Source of the DNA: Chryseobacterium phosphatilyticum | GTDB lineage: Bacteria > Bacteroidota > Bacteroidia > Flavobacteriales > Weeksellaceae | Reading direction: 5' to 3' | NCBI RefSeq assembly: GCF_002899825.2 | Contig: NZ_PPED02000003.1 | Coordinates: forward strand, 124,001-188,000 | DNA length: 64,000 nucleotides | Shown here: piece after piece, positions 8,649 through 17,852 of the stretch | Numbering within the stretch: the stretch's first letter is position 1 | Layout: the number at the start of each line of letters is the position of its first letter | Translations under genes and position numbers: made by a program | The notes under the pieces: model-generated | Seen by the model: the letters and a program-made list of their open reading frames with translations, nothing else | Database searches by the model: none | What the model was told of the DNA's origin: nothing

Positions 8649-9944
8649 TTATATTACTTTTACAATAAAGTAACTTTTCTTCCCTTTCTGAAGCAATAAA
8701 AACTTGCCGTCAATAAGATCAGTTTCGTTTGCTGTAAATGTATCGTTTACTTTTTGTTTGTTAATAGAAATCGAATTTCCTTTGATTTCTCTCTGTGCCT
8801 CACTTTTTGATTTTAAGAATCCTGACTTTTCAGAAAGAAGATCAACAATATTGATTCCTAATACATCAGATTTTGCAATTTCTTTTTGAGGAACACCATC
8901 GAAAACTTCAAGGAAAGTTTCTTCATCAAGGCTTACAAGATCTTCAGCAGTTGAACGTCCGAAAAGAATTTCAGAAGCTTTCAGTGCTTTTTCATATTCT
9001 TCTTTTCCATGTACCCAAACCGTTACTTCTTCCGCAAGCTTCTTCTGAAGTTTTCTTTCATGGGGAGCTGTTTTGTGCTCTTCAATTAAAGTTTCAATTT
9101 CTTCTCTCCCTAAGAAAGTATAGAATTTGATGAATCTTTCCGCATCATCATCCGTTGCATTCAACCAGAACTGGTAGAATTTGTACGGAGATGTTTTCTT
9201 TTTATCCAGCCAATAGTTTTCTCCACTTTCAGACTTTCCAAATTTAGAACCGTCTGCTTTTGTAATCAATGGAACAGTAAGTGCAAATGCTTCTCCCTGA
9301 GCCTTTCTACGAATTAATTCTGTACCTGTTGTGATATTTCCCCACTGGTCAGAACCACCCATCTGAAGCTTAACATTATTGTTCTGATATAAATGAAGGA
9401 AATCATATCCCTGAATTAACTGGTAGGTAAACTCTGTAAAGCTCATTCCATCCGCACCACCATCTCCCGAGAATCTCTTCTTTACAGAATCCTTAGCCAT
9501 CATGTAGTTGACAGTGATATTCTTTCCAATGTTTTTCGCAAAATCAAGGAAAGAAATATTCTTCATCCAATCGTAGTTATTGACCAATTCAGCTTTATTA
9601 GGTTCATTACCATCAAAATTTAAAAATTTTGAAAGCTGGTTTTTCAAACAATCAACATAGTGTAAAAGGGTTTCTTCATCCAGAAGATTTCTTTCTGCAG
9701 ATTTCCCCGAAGGATCTCCAATCATCCCTGTAGCACCTCCTACCAAAGCAATGGGTTTGTGCCCATGTTGCTGAAAGTGAGCCAGTATTTTTATCTGTAT
9801 AAGACTTCCGATATGTAAAGAATCGGCAGTTGGGTCAAAACCAATATATGCAGTAGTTACCTCTTTATTCAGTTGTTCATCGGTTCCAGGCATCATATCG
9901 GCAAAAAGACCACGCCATTTAAGTTCTTCTATAAAGGAATTCAT
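8649..9944 (-). CDS. tyrS: Tyrosine--tRNA ligase
   Basis: It charges tRNA-Tyr with tyrosine in the cytoplasm. At 431 residues it has normal bacterial TyrRS length. The class I signatures are present: HIGS at 44-47 and KFGKS at 234-238 (the KMSKS-loop equivalent). The tyrosine-site segments [14 protein letters not shown] and [10 protein letters not shown] are intact, and a C-terminal S4-like domain (residues about 350-431) should bind tRNA. It is a single-gene unit with a consensus -7 box upstream (9972-9979). Confidence 0.97.
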   Translation of the reverse strand: MNSFIEELKWRGLFADMMPGTDEQLNKEVTTAYIGFDPTADSLHIGSLIQIKILAHFQQHGHKPIALVGGATGMIGDPSGKSAERNLLDEETLLHYVDCLKNQLSKFLNFDGNEPNKAELVNNYDWMKNISFLDFAKNIGKNITVNYMMAKDSVKKRFSGDGGADGMSFTEFTYQLIQGYDFLHLYQNNNVKLQMGGSDQWGNITTGTELIRRKAQGEAFALTVPLITKADGSKFGKSESGENYWLDKKKTSPYKFYQFWLNATDDDAERFIKFYTFLGREEIETLIEEHKTAPHERKLQKKLAEEVTVWVHGKEEYEKALKASEILFGRSTAEDLVSLDEETFLEVFDGVPQKEIAKSDVLGINIVDLLSEKSGFLKSKSEAQREIKGNSISINKQKVNDTFTANETDLIDGKFLLLQKGKKSYFIVKVI

Positions 9945-9971
9945 TGATTTTTACTTTAAAATTTTATCGTG

Positions 9972-9979
9972 CAAAGATA
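9972..9979 (-). promoter_or_regulatory. TAnnTTTG -7 promoter box (TATCTTTG) for tyrS
   Basis: An exact consensus match on the minus strand, 27 nt from the tyrS ATG, giving a predicted leader of about 20 nt. No T-box leader structure is visible upstream of the gene. Confidence 0.5.
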
Positions 9980-10128
9980 GTAAATTCGGAGGGAAGAGAA
10001 AAAGATCAAAAAGGTAAAATTCTACAACGGGAAACGGGCAGTTTTCATTGGAAATGTACAAGTTTTTCAGACCTGGATTTTCCTGCTTTTTCCCTTTATT
10101 TTAATTTGCCTTTTCGTCTCAAATACTC

Positions 10129-10136
10129 TATATTTG
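10129..10136 (+). promoter_or_regulatory. Bacteroidota promoter (TTTG, 20-bp spacer, TATATTTG) for the sigma factor gene
   Basis: The -7 box is exact, and a TTTG -33 element at 10105-10108 sits 20 bp upstream, near the usual Bacteroidota spacing. The box ends 6 nt before the ATG at 10143, so transcription should start at or next to the start codon. Confidence 0.65.
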
Positions 10137-10142
10137 TTAATA

Positions 10143-10703
10143 ATGAACGACGAACAGCTATTCCTGCTCATCCAGAAGGCCAAGGATAAAGACCAGAAGG
10201 CCCAGACTAAACTCATCAATGTTTTTTGGGTGGATGTTTTTTCATTTGTGATGAAGAAAGTAAGGGATGAAAATGATGCAGATGAAATCACGGTGAATGT
10301 TTTTTCTAAAGTCCTGTCGAAACTTGACATGTTTGATCCACATTTTCAGTTTAAAACCTGGATTCTTACAATTGCCCAAAATACAGTAATCGATTTCTGG
10401 AGAAAGAAGAACCGGGAGAACGAAGATGCTGTTGAAAATCTGGATGAAGTAAAAAATCAGTATGCAAAGTCTCCTGAAGAACTGATGATTTCTGATGAAG
10501 AGCAAAAGAAAATCATTAAAACCATAGAATCTTTGGACGCCAACTATCAGGATATTATCAAACTGAGATTTTTTGAAGAAAAAAGCATCAAAGAAATTGC
10601 AGAAGAACTTGGAATTTCCGTGGCCAATACAAAAGTAAGGGTAATGCGCGCCAAAAAGGTGCTTGCTGAATTATTGAAAAATAATGAATTCGACGATGAA
10701 TAA
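10143..10703 (+). CDS. ECF-like sigma-70 family RNA polymerase sigma factor
   Basis: The 186-residue protein has region 2 at about 10-85 (FVMKKVRDENDADEITVNVFSKVLSKLDMFDPHFQFKTWILTIAQN motif area) and region 4 at about 125-178 (YQDIIKLRFFEEKSIKEIAEELGISVANTKVRVMRAKKVL). There is no region 1.1 or 3, as in the ECF group. I chose the ATG at 10143 over the TTG at 10134 because the TTG lies inside the -7 box. No anti-sigma factor gene is adjacent; the next gene is convergent. Its regulon cannot be inferred from the window. Confidence 0.9.
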   Translation: MNDEQLFLLIQKAKDKDQKAQTKLINVFWVDVFSFVMKKVRDENDADEITVNVFSKVLSKLDMFDPHFQFKTWILTIAQNTVIDFWRKKNRENEDAVENLDEVKNQYAKSPEELMISDEEQKKIIKTIESLDANYQDIIKLRFFEEKSIKEIAEELGISVANTKVRVMRAKKVLAELLKNNEFDDE

Positions 10704-10732
10704 ATATCAAAAATTAATCTTTACAACATAAA

Positions 10733-10776
10733 TTGCCACAAACACACGAATGATTTATCTTCTGTATTTGTGGCAA
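10733..10776. repeat. Intergenic inverted repeat (TTGCCACAAA)
   Basis: Perfect 10-bp arms TTGCCACAAA and TTTGTGGCAA are separated by 24 bp between two convergent genes. There is no T run, so it is not a classical terminator. It resembles the CCACGAAT-type dispersed intergenic repeats common in Flavobacteriia, but I cannot count copies here. Confidence 0.5.
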
Positions 10777-10785
10777 GAAAAGTGT

Positions 10786-11418
10786 TTATAGATACACCTT
10801 TTCTTTAGTTTTTGGAAGTGTAATTTCTATATGATCTTTTTGTCGTCTGTTTTGAAGATTTAGTTTTAATCCTTTTTTGATATAAGTTTCTTTAGTAGAC
10901 GGACCGTATTCTTTGGTATTCTCAACATCTTTTTTGAAATTAAGCTGTCCGGTAGAAAGATTGAAATCCACTTCAGTTGAATATTCTTCGGGTTTTCCAT
11001 ATTCCGAAAAATATCCTATCAATTCAAAATGTCCGTTCTGGAAACGGTATTTATCGGTGTTTCCCCATCTCCAGCTGCTGCCACCAGCCTGAGTAATCAT
11101 TAAAATGCCTTTTTCAATAGTGGTATTCTGATATGGGTCTCCCATCATACCACCTGCTTCGCTCTCAAGAACAGCATTTCTTGATTTTTCAAGAATTGTC
11201 CATTTACCATTAATTTTCTTCAGAATCTGGATTTCACGAATGTCGCCGGATTCATCTTTATCTTTTGTATTATAAATAATTACTTTTTCAGGAATTTGAT
11301 CTCCGTCAAGGTCACCATCTGCAGTTTCAATAATCGTAGATCCTGCAGGTTGAAATTCTTTTTGTGCGAAGCATAAAGTACTTCCAGTAACTAATAAAAC
11401 GAAAAGCATCTTTTTCAT
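10786..11418 (-). CDS. Exported protein of unknown function with a DxDxDG-type segment
   Basis: The ATG at 11418 gives a 210-residue protein with a standard signal peptide (MKKMLFVLLVTGSTLCFAQ); an upstream in-frame ATG at 11475 would bury it. Residues about 30-45 contain an EF-hand/FG-GAP-like calcium loop (ETADGDLDGDQIPEKV), followed by a beta-rich domain (QILKKINGKWTILEKS, GGSSWRWGNTDKYRFQNG). This layout is common in periplasmic FG-GAP-like proteins of Bacteroidota. Function is unknown. It is divergent from lipA and has a near-consensus -7 box (TAAATTTC) upstream. Confidence 0.75.
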   Translation of the reverse strand: MKKMLFVLLVTGSTLCFAQKEFQPAGSTIIETADGDLDGDQIPEKVIIYNTKDKDESGDIREIQILKKINGKWTILEKSRNAVLESEAGGMMGDPYQNTTIEKGILMITQAGGSSWRWGNTDKYRFQNGHFELIGYFSEYGKPEEYSTEVDFNLSTGQLNFKKDVENTKEYGPSTKETYIKKGLKLNLQNRRQKDHIEITLPKTKEKVYL

Positions 11419-11509
11419 GGATAAAATTTTGTGGCCGAAATTTACAACGAAATTTTGAATTATCATTTTCATCAATAGTTCCGGTTGATGGTTTCCATTA
11501 AAAAATCCT

Positions 11510-11517
11510 TAACTTTG
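11510..11517 (+). promoter_or_regulatory. TAnnTTTG -7 promoter box (TAACTTTG) for lipA
   Basis: Exact consensus, with a TTG 22 bp upstream (11485-11487) as a possible -33 element and the lipA ATG 17 nt downstream. Confidence 0.5.
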
Positions 11518-11533
11518 AACTTCAATTTTAGAA

Positions 11534-12400
11534 ATGGAAAATTCAGTTCAAGACACTACCGTTCAAAAACCAAAGTGGATCCGAGTAAAACTTCCTACCG
11601 GAAAAAACTACCGGGAACTTAGAACTTTGGTTGATAAATATAAATTAAACACAATTTGCCAGAGCGGAAGCTGCCCGAACATGGGAGAATGTTGGGGTGA
11701 AGGTACAGCTACTTTCATGATTTTGGGAAACATCTGTACCAGAAGCTGTGGATTTTGTGGAGTGAAGACAGGAAAACCTCTGGATGTAAACTGGGATGAG
11801 CCTGAAAAAGTGGCTCGTTCGATCAAATTGATGAAGATTAAACATGCGGTTCTTACCTCTGTAGACCGTGATGATCTGAAAGATATGGGATCTATCCTTT
11901 GGGGAGAAACTGTAAATGCTGTGAGAAGAATTTCTCCGGGAACTACTATGGAAACATTGATTCCCGACTTTCAGGGAATTACAAAACATCTTGACCGATT
12001 AGTAGAGGTTGCTCCTGAAGTGATTTCTCACAACATGGAAACTGTAAAACGTTTGACAAGAGAAGTAAGAATTCAGGCTAAGTATGAAAGAAGTCTTGAA
12101 GTTCTGAGATATTTAAAGGAAGCAGGACAAAGAAGAACGAAAACGGGTGTAATGCTTGGCTTAGGAGAAACCAGAGATGAGGTTTTTCAAACGATTGAAG
12201 ATATCAGAAATGCGAATGTGGATGTTATTACCATGGGACAATATCTTCAGCCAACCAAAAAACATCTTCCTGTGAAGAAATTCATTACTCCTGAAGAATT
12301 TGATGAGTTTGGTGATTTTGCAAGAAGCTTAGGGTTCAGACATGTTGAAAGTTCTCCTCTTGTAAGAAGTTCTTACCATGCAGAAAAACATATTCACTAA
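11534..12400 (+). CDS. lipA: Lipoyl synthase (radical SAM)
   Basis: LipA inserts two sulfurs into protein-bound octanoyl groups on E2 and H proteins. The 288-residue protein has both cluster motifs: Cys42-Cys47-Cys53 ([12 protein letters not shown]) for the auxiliary cluster and Cys68-Cys72-Cys75 (CTRSCGFC) for the SAM cluster. The family-typical C-terminal RSSYHAEKH with the cluster-ligating Ser is present, and length is normal. It is a single-gene unit ended by a terminator; lipB is not nearby. Confidence 0.97.
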   Translation: MENSVQDTTVQKPKWIRVKLPTGKNYRELRTLVDKYKLNTICQSGSCPNMGECWGEGTATFMILGNICTRSCGFCGVKTGKPLDVNWDEPEKVARSIKLMKIKHAVLTSVDRDDLKDMGSILWGETVNAVRRISPGTTMETLIPDFQGITKHLDRLVEVAPEVISHNMETVKRLTREVRIQAKYERSLEVLRYLKEAGQRRTKTGVMLGLGETRDEVFQTIEDIRNANVDVITMGQYLQPTKKHLPVKKFITPEEFDEFGDFARSLGFRHVESSPLVRSSYHAEKHIH

Positions 12401-12411
12401 AAAATACAAAC

Positions 12412-12434
12412 CGTTCATTATTGAACGTTTTTTT
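12412..12434 (+). terminator. Rho-independent terminator after lipA
   Basis: CGTTCA / TGAACG stem, TTAT loop and seven T. Confidence 0.8.
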
Positions 12435-12442
12435 AACAATAC

Positions 12443-12494
12443 GAGCGGGCTTTAGCCCGCTCTGATCATATCAAAATTCATCTGGCTTTAGCCA
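12443..12494. repeat. REP-like palindrome pair sharing GGCTTTAGCC
   Basis: A near-perfect palindrome at 12443-12462 (GAGCGGGC-TTTA-GCCCGCTC) is followed 20 bp later by a weaker one at 12483-12494 (TGGCTTTAGCCA). Both share the core GGCTTTAGCC. GC content is well above the surroundings, as in REP elements mobilised by TnpA-REP transposases. No such transposase is in the window. Confidence 0.55.
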
Positions 12495-12534
12495 AAGCCT
12501 ACTGCTGGCCAACAAAATTATCTGAAATGTGGGA

Positions 12535-13440
12535 TTAAAACTCTTTATGACAAGATGATTCCCGTGTAATCACTCCAATCCTTCCATTAATTTCAATGGC
12601 TTTAAAGTGCTTCTTCTTAAACTCAGAAGGCGTTTCGCCAGTGTGTTGCTTGAATAATTTATTGAAATAAGAAAGACTTTCAAACCCCACCTGAAAACAA
12701 ACTTCCGTTACAGAATAATCTTTCAGCAAAAATACCTTCGCCTGATTGATCCTGTAATTATTGACGAAATCTGTAAAGGTCATATTCGTCTGTTTTTTAA
12801 AATAACGACAGAAAGCAGGTGTGCTGAGGCTTACAATCTCTGCAATCTCATTCACATTCGGCTTTTTATCATGATTTTCATGAATATAATCGTAGATCGT
12901 TCCCATTCTGATTTTATCATTCAAAAACCATTTGATCCTCGTGTCTTCCTTATTGAGTTCTTTTACTTCAGTTGAGTCGGCCAGAATTTGTAGTATTTCA
13001 ATCAGGCCCATCAGTGATTCAAAAGAGTTTTTATCTTTCATCAGCTGAAGTTTCTCCACCACAATTTTTTTGGTTTCTCCGGAAAATGACAAAGCAAGAT
13101 AAGATCTTTCCAAAAGGTTTTTAATATTTTCAAACTCCGGAACAGGCAAAATAATATCCTGAAGAAAATTCTCACGCATTTGCAATACCAACTGATTGCA
13201 TTCTGTCTGGATACCATAATCAAAATTGAGATGTGGGACATTAGCCCCAATCAACAACAAATCACTGTCTGTAAACCCCGAAATATTTTTACCGACATGT
13301 CGGATTCCATTCATTGCTTCTACATACACCAGCTCTATTTCCGGGTGATAATGCCAGAAAAAACAATTTTTAAAACCAGGAGAAAATAGCTTAAATGATT
13401 TTCCTTTTTCAAACTCAATAATTTCTTTCTGGATCTTCAT
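12535..13440 (-). CDS. AraC-family regulator with cupin-like sensor domain
   Basis: The 301-residue protein has an N-terminal cupin-like domain (FFWHYHPEIELVYVEAMNGIRHVG...SDLLLIGANVPH, about 25-85) and a C-terminal AraC double HTH (about 185-280: VNEIAEIVSLSTPAFCRYFKKQTNMTF; VTEVCFQVGFESLSYFNKLFKQHTGETPSEFKKKH). The His-rich cupin pocket suggests a small-molecule ligand. It is divergent from an MFS exporter gene across 147 bp and probably controls it (inference from arrangement). Confidence 0.9.
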   Translation of the reverse strand: MKIQKEIIEFEKGKSFKLFSPGFKNCFFWHYHPEIELVYVEAMNGIRHVGKNISGFTDSDLLLIGANVPHLNFDYGIQTECNQLVLQMRENFLQDIILPVPEFENIKNLLERSYLALSFSGETKKIVVEKLQLMKDKNSFESLMGLIEILQILADSTEVKELNKEDTRIKWFLNDKIRMGTIYDYIHENHDKKPNVNEIAEIVSLSTPAFCRYFKKQTNMTFTDFVNNYRINQAKVFLLKDYSVTEVCFQVGFESLSYFNKLFKQHTGETPSEFKKKHFKAIEINGRIGVITRESSCHKEF

Positions 13441-13587
13441 TTTGTTCTGTTTTGATTGTTTGTGAATTTAAAATTACATAAAAAGGTTAATATGGAGCAA
13501 ATTTTTATCATTTTAAAAGAAGTGAAATCCAATCTTTCTTTCGAATTTTGCACTGTCAAATAAAGATTCAGAAAAAAGAACATACTC

Positions 13588-14793
13588 ATGAAGATTGATA
13601 AAAGAATAATACCACTGGCGATTGGTGGTTTGGGGATAGGAACAACAGAATTTACCGTGATGGGATTATTGCCGGATATTGCAAAGACATTGCAGATTTC
13701 AATTCCGCAGGCAGGGCATTTAATTTCTGCATATGCGATGGGGGTTGTTATTGGAGCCCCTCTTCTGATCGGATATTCTGTGAAGTTTCAACCTAAAAAA
13801 GTATTGATAGCTTTTATGGTTCTTTTCACCTTATTCAACGGACTTTCTGCAATTGCTCCTGATTATACGACAATGTTGAGCATAAGATTTATGTCGGGGC
13901 TTCCTCACGGGGCATTCTTTGGAGTAGGAACTGTAGTGGCCTCGAAGATGGCCGGGAAAGGGAAAGAAGCATTTTATATATCCATGATGTTTACGGGCCT
14001 TACGGTGGCCAATTTGGTAATGGTACCTTTGGTAACCTATATCGGGCATGCATATCATTGGAGATTTTACTTTGCTATTGTAGCGGTAATTGGCCTTTTT
14101 GCATTATTATTTTTAAAATTGTGGTTACCTAATATGGAGGGCAACCAGAATACGCACTTCCTGGAAGAATTAAAATTTCTGAAAAATAAACAATCCTGGA
14201 TGGTATTAGGGATTACGGCAATTGGCTTTGGAGGACTGTTTACATGGTTGAGTTATATTACCCCTTTAATGACTGGGATTTCCGGAGTACAAAGTGATCA
14301 GATGGCTTATGTAATGGTTTTGGCAGGTGCCGGAATGGTCGTAGGAAATCTGGCAGGAGGTATTGTTTCGGACAAGCTTGGCCCGGAGAAAACTTGTGTT
14401 GTACTGATTTTTCTGATGATGATCTCATTGACTGGAGTATTTCTCCTTTCCGAGCACCAGAATATAGCTTTTGTTCTGACCTTTATGTGCGGGGCCTTAT
14501 CAATGTCTATCGCAGCACCTATTAATATCATGATGATGAAAGCAGCACCAAAAAGTGAAATGATGGCAGCCGCTTTTATGCAGGCTGGTTTTAATATAGC
14601 CAATGCAATGGGTGCTTTTCTGGGAGGAATTCCTTTAGAATATGGACTTCCATTCAACTATCCTTCACTGGTAGGAGTAGGAATGACATTTATCGGACTC
14701 GCAATTAGTGTAAGATATATGTATTTATATGGCTCAGGTAATAGTTCTGTTGAAGAGGAGGCCGTAGCCGAGTGTGTGTCTTGTGATAAATAA
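13588..14793 (+). CDS. MFS transporter, AraJ/YdhP-like DHA1 family efflux permease
   Basis: The 401-residue integral membrane protein has about 12 predicted helices. The N-terminal GTTEFTVMGLLPDIAKTL is the signature of the AraJ/PbuE-like DHA1 drug and sugar efflux group. Between helices 2 and 3 a shortened loop (GYSVKFQPKKVLI) holds the motif A position, and RFMSGLPHGAFFGVG matches the helix 4/5 region. It likely exports a small molecule or sugar through the inner membrane by proton antiport. The divergent AraC regulator is its probable controller. Confidence 0.88.
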   Translation: MKIDKRIIPLAIGGLGIGTTEFTVMGLLPDIAKTLQISIPQAGHLISAYAMGVVIGAPLLIGYSVKFQPKKVLIAFMVLFTLFNGLSAIAPDYTTMLSIRFMSGLPHGAFFGVGTVVASKMAGKGKEAFYISMMFTGLTVANLVMVPLVTYIGHAYHWRFYFAIVAVIGLFALLFLKLWLPNMEGNQNTHFLEELKFLKNKQSWMVLGITAIGFGGLFTWLSYITPLMTGISGVQSDQMAYVMVLAGAGMVVGNLAGGIVSDKLGPEKTCVVLIFLMMISLTGVFLLSEHQNIAFVLTFMCGALSMSIAAPINIMMMKAAPKSEMMAAAFMQAGFNIANAMGAFLGGIPLEYGLPFNYPSLVGVGMTFIGLAISVRYMYLYGSGNSSVEEEAVAECVSCDK

Positions 14794-14840
14794 AATAATG
14801 GGTTTCCTATCAAATAAAATCGGAAACCTTAAGAATAAAA

Positions 14841-14871
14841 AAACAGCTGATTCTTTTAGAATCAGCTGTTT
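14841..14871. terminator. Bidirectional rho-independent terminator
   Basis: A 14-bp stem (AAACAGCTGATTCT) with TTT loop lies between convergent genes, with T runs on both strands. A weaker stem (GGTTTCC 14801-14807 / GGAAACC 14822-14828) precedes it. Confidence 0.85.
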
Positions 14872-14888
14872 TTTCGTATAAAATAATT

Positions 14889-15269
14889 TTATGCCTCTAC
14901 TTCATCTCCATTTTTGCACCAGTAGAGCGCATTGTATAAGTTTTCTTTGGGAAAAGATTTAAACTCTCCCGGCATTACCACGCTGAAAATGTCTGTAAAA
15001 TTCTGTACACCTTCTTTGTCTGTTACAATAGCGGTACGATTCCAATGGGTAAGATTCGTTATCCCCAGCAAAACATCTTCAAGCCATGCTCCCATGGTAA
15101 ACTTATCCAGATCGGTATCCAAATACAACAGATAATTCAATTCGCCAAATTGATCTATTTTCTCTTTGACACGTGGAATTACCAATTTCTCAAAATCTTC
15201 TTTCGTCACTTCTCCGGTTGCGTTAAAAGCTGCAACATTCTCCGGAGCTTCTGGAATAATTGTTATCAT
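14889..15269 (-). CDS. SpoIIAA-like STAS-domain protein
   Basis: The 126-residue soluble protein matches the small SpoIIAA/DUF3478 group: an N-terminal beta strand with GEVTKEDFEKLVIPRVKEKIDQFG, YLLYLDTDLDKFTMGAWLEDVLLGI and NRTAIVTDKEGVQNFTDIFSVVMPGEFKSFPKEN. Members have a STAS/CRAL-TRIO-like fold and are often stress or lipid related, but no biochemical role is firm. It is a single-gene unit divergent from an FAD oxidoreductase. Confidence 0.8.
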   Translation of the reverse strand: MITIIPEAPENVAAFNATGEVTKEDFEKLVIPRVKEKIDQFGELNYLLYLDTDLDKFTMGAWLEDVLLGITNLTHWNRTAIVTDKEGVQNFTDIFSVVMPGEFKSFPKENLYNALYWCKNGDEVEA

Positions 15270-15383
15270 AGTGAATATTTTATGGTGGTTTAGTTTTAAA
15301 TGCGAACAATAATTACACCAATGAATGCCCGTGTGGTAGTTAAAATATTCATAAATATTGCTATTTTAGTTTAAAATATAAAT

Positions 15384-16589
15384 ATGAATTTAAAATCGAA
15401 TGAACCTTTCTGGCTTTTAAAAAACGGATTGATCGCTTCTTATCCATCTCTGAAATCGGATGAGGAATGTGATGTGCTGATCATTGGAGGCGGAATTACC
15501 GGGAGTCTGATTGCTCATCAAATGATAAAGGATGGTTACCATACAATTCTTATTGATAAGCGTGAGCTTTGCAACGGAAGTACTTCTGCTACCACCTCAA
15601 TGTTGCAGTATGAAATTGATGTTCCTCTATACGAATTGATAGAGAAAATCGGTAAAAAAGGAGCTGTTGAAAGCTATAAAGCGTGCTCTGATGCTATTGA
15701 CCGAATAGAGAAGCTGGCAGGGCTTATCAAGTCTGAAGCAGGATTTAAACGAAAAAAGTCATTGTATTTTGCTTCTAAAAAGAAAGATGTGGAATGGCTT
15801 CAAAAAGAATATGCAGCAAGAAAGGAGGCCGGATTTGAAGTGGAGTGGTGCAGTAGTGAACAGATCTTACAGCAATTCGGATTTGAAAATACGTATGGTG
15901 GGATTGTATCAAAACAAGGAGCCAGTATTGATGCCTTTCAATTTGCTCATGAATTATTCAAACATAATGCAAAGAAAGGACTGAAAATTTTTGACAAAAC
16001 TGAGATGACCAAAGTAGAATATCATAAAGGATTTAATCTTGTCTCCACAGATAACGGATACCAGATCAAAACAAAAAAGATTATTTATTGTGTCGGCTAT
16101 GAAAGTAAGAATCTTATCCGTGAAAACTTTGTGGATTTAAAAAGTACCTACGCTGTAGTTTCTGAAATTGATCACGATAAGTTCAAAAATATCAGCAGTA
16201 CACTGGTCTGGAATACTGATGATCCCTATCTCTATATGCGAACAACGGATGACAGAAGACTTCTCATAGGCGGAGGTGATGAAGATTTCTACGATGCTGA
16301 AAAACGCGATTCTTTATTAGGCAAAAAGGAAAAAGAAATTTTAAAATCTCTTAAAAAAATAAAACCTGACTATCATTTCTATCCTGATTTTGTGTGGGCG
16401 GGAACTTTTGGTGAAACAAAAGACGGGTTACCTTATATCGGAAAACATGACAAGTTTAAAAACTCGTATTTTGTACTCGGCTTCGGGGGAAACGGGATAA
16501 CCTTTTCAATAACGGGAATGGAAATGGCTTCTCTGTTTATGAAGAATAAAACACACAAGTTGTCAAAGTATTTTAGATTTGGAAGGTAA
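15384..16589 (+). CDS. FAD-dependent oxidoreductase (DAO family)
   Basis: The 401-residue protein has a Rossmann dinucleotide fold starting at residue 30 (DVLIIGGGITGSLIAHQM), the second FAD strand ending in IDKRELCNGSTSATTSMLQYEID, and a C-terminal FAD contact (GLPYIGKHDKFKNSYFVLGFGGNGIT). This is the D-amino-acid-oxidase-like superfamily that includes glycine, sarcosine and gamma-glutamylputrescine oxidases. No covalent-FAD motif or neighbouring pathway gene reveals the substrate. It is cytoplasmic and monocistronic. Confidence 0.88.
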   Translation: MNLKSNEPFWLLKNGLIASYPSLKSDEECDVLIIGGGITGSLIAHQMIKDGYHTILIDKRELCNGSTSATTSMLQYEIDVPLYELIEKIGKKGAVESYKACSDAIDRIEKLAGLIKSEAGFKRKKSLYFASKKKDVEWLQKEYAARKEAGFEVEWCSSEQILQQFGFENTYGGIVSKQGASIDAFQFAHELFKHNAKKGLKIFDKTEMTKVEYHKGFNLVSTDNGYQIKTKKIIYCVGYESKNLIRENFVDLKSTYAVVSEIDHDKFKNISSTLVWNTDDPYLYMRTTDDRRLLIGGGDEDFYDAEKRDSLLGKKEKEILKSLKKIKPDYHFYPDFVWAGTFGETKDGLPYIGKHDKFKNSYFVLGFGGNGITFSITGMEMASLFMKNKTHKLSKYFRFGR

Positions 16590-16646
16590 AGAGCTGGTGC
16601 CCTGTTTTTTAGAACACCAGCTGAAGACTAATGGAAAGGATCTTAA

Positions 16647-17834
16647 TTACAATGAGCTATATCCCATTTTCCTGGCTAAATCATTAATGGATGTTTCAAT
16701 AGCTTTTCCAAGATCATCAGAATCTCCTGCTCCTCTTTTTTTCATTTCACGATCAATATACGTCTGACGTTTTCTGGAAAGTTCCTCAATCTCTTTTTGA
16801 ATTTTTCCCCGTTCTGCTGATTTTATGGCGATTCTTTTTTTGATCTCCTCACTGCTTTTTCCTTTCAGGTCATCAGGAAGCTCACTTTGTTTGATATTGG
16901 TAATAAACCCGGCATCTTTTTCAGCTTTGTCTACCAGATCCCAATGTTCATTTTTGTAAGCATTCTTTTTTGATTTGGAGACGGTTCTTTCCACAAGATT
17001 GGACACTGATTGTGTTTCTGCATTCTTATCCTGAACAATTTGTTTCATTTTATATTCGGAGCCATGATTCCCATAATATATATAGGTGTCATTTAGCTTT
17101 GCATTACATTCAGAAATTCTGATATCATAGGGTGTTTCAATATAAATAACCTTTTTATCACTGTCGATATTGAAGTATTTACCACCCCCAATCGTTGCTC
17201 CATTCTGCCAATAACTTTCAATTCCTTCGCTTCGGCTTCCGCAAAAAATCGTGTTGGTATAAATATTTTTACTTTTTGCTTTTGTGATAACGTCTTTATA
17301 GTTTATTTTCCCCTGATCAAAAGGCTCATTACCCGCAATGTACATCAATTTCATGCTTTTTTCGTTAGCATCCCAATTCAGGTTATTTGAAGCATCGCGA
17401 ATAACAGCTCCGCAATATTCGCTTCCACCATTGGTTTTTAAGGCAAATAATTTTTCAGAGACGAGATCAAGATCCTGTGTAAGTGGAGTTACCTGGCGAA
17501 TATAATTTTCATCACGAATTCCGTCGTTACCATATTCATACAAGGCAATTTCAATCTGGGGAGCCTGTCCGTTGTACTTTAGAGTGGTCAAAGTATTGAC
17601 AATATTCCAGAGTCTGGACTTTGCCTGATCAATCAAGCCATCCATACTGTTGGAGGTGTCCAGTAAAAGAGCCACCTGAATTTTATTGTCCCTTATCGTT
17701 ATATTTGATGAGGCATTTCGTACAACCAGATGGCTGTTGTTTGAATTATTTCCAGAATGGCGGATATCAGAAGGTTTGCCAGAACTTAAAAAGGATATTC
17801 CCGCTACGAGTGTTAAGATTTTTAAAGTTGTCAT
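16647..17834 (-). CDS. Exported von Willebrand factor A domain protein
   Basis: A signal peptide (LKILTLVAGISFLSSG) precedes a VWA domain (about 50-270) with a complete MIDAS DTSNS at 59-63, so it should bind a divalent cation. The C-terminal 110 residues are charged and predicted coiled coil (EEIKKRIAIKSAERGKIQKEIEELSRKRQTYI). It follows the DUF4139 gene by 18 bp on the same strand and is surely co-transcribed, suggesting a two-component periplasmic or outer-surface complex. It probably belongs to the predicted LytTR regulon through that promoter. Confidence 0.87.
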   Translation of the reverse strand: MTTLKILTLVAGISFLSSGKPSDIRHSGNNSNNSHLVVRNASSNITIRDNKIQVALLLDTSNSMDGLIDQAKSRLWNIVNTLTTLKYNGQAPQIEIALYEYGNDGIRDENYIRQVTPLTQDLDLVSEKLFALKTNGGSEYCGAVIRDASNNLNWDANEKSMKLMYIAGNEPFDQGKINYKDVITKAKSKNIYTNTIFCGSRSEGIESYWQNGATIGGGKYFNIDSDKKVIYIETPYDIRISECNAKLNDTYIYYGNHGSEYKMKQIVQDKNAETQSVSNLVERTVSKSKKNAYKNEHWDLVDKAEKDAGFITNIKQSELPDDLKGKSSEEIKKRIAIKSAERGKIQKEIEELSRKRQTYIDREMKKRGAGDSDDLGKAIETSINDLARKMGYSSL

Positions 17835-17852
17835 ATTATTATTTTTATAAGG

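Noticed and set aside
14307..14657. A 116-residue minus-strand frame
   Set aside because: It is antisense to the MFS transporter and has no independent promoter or family features.
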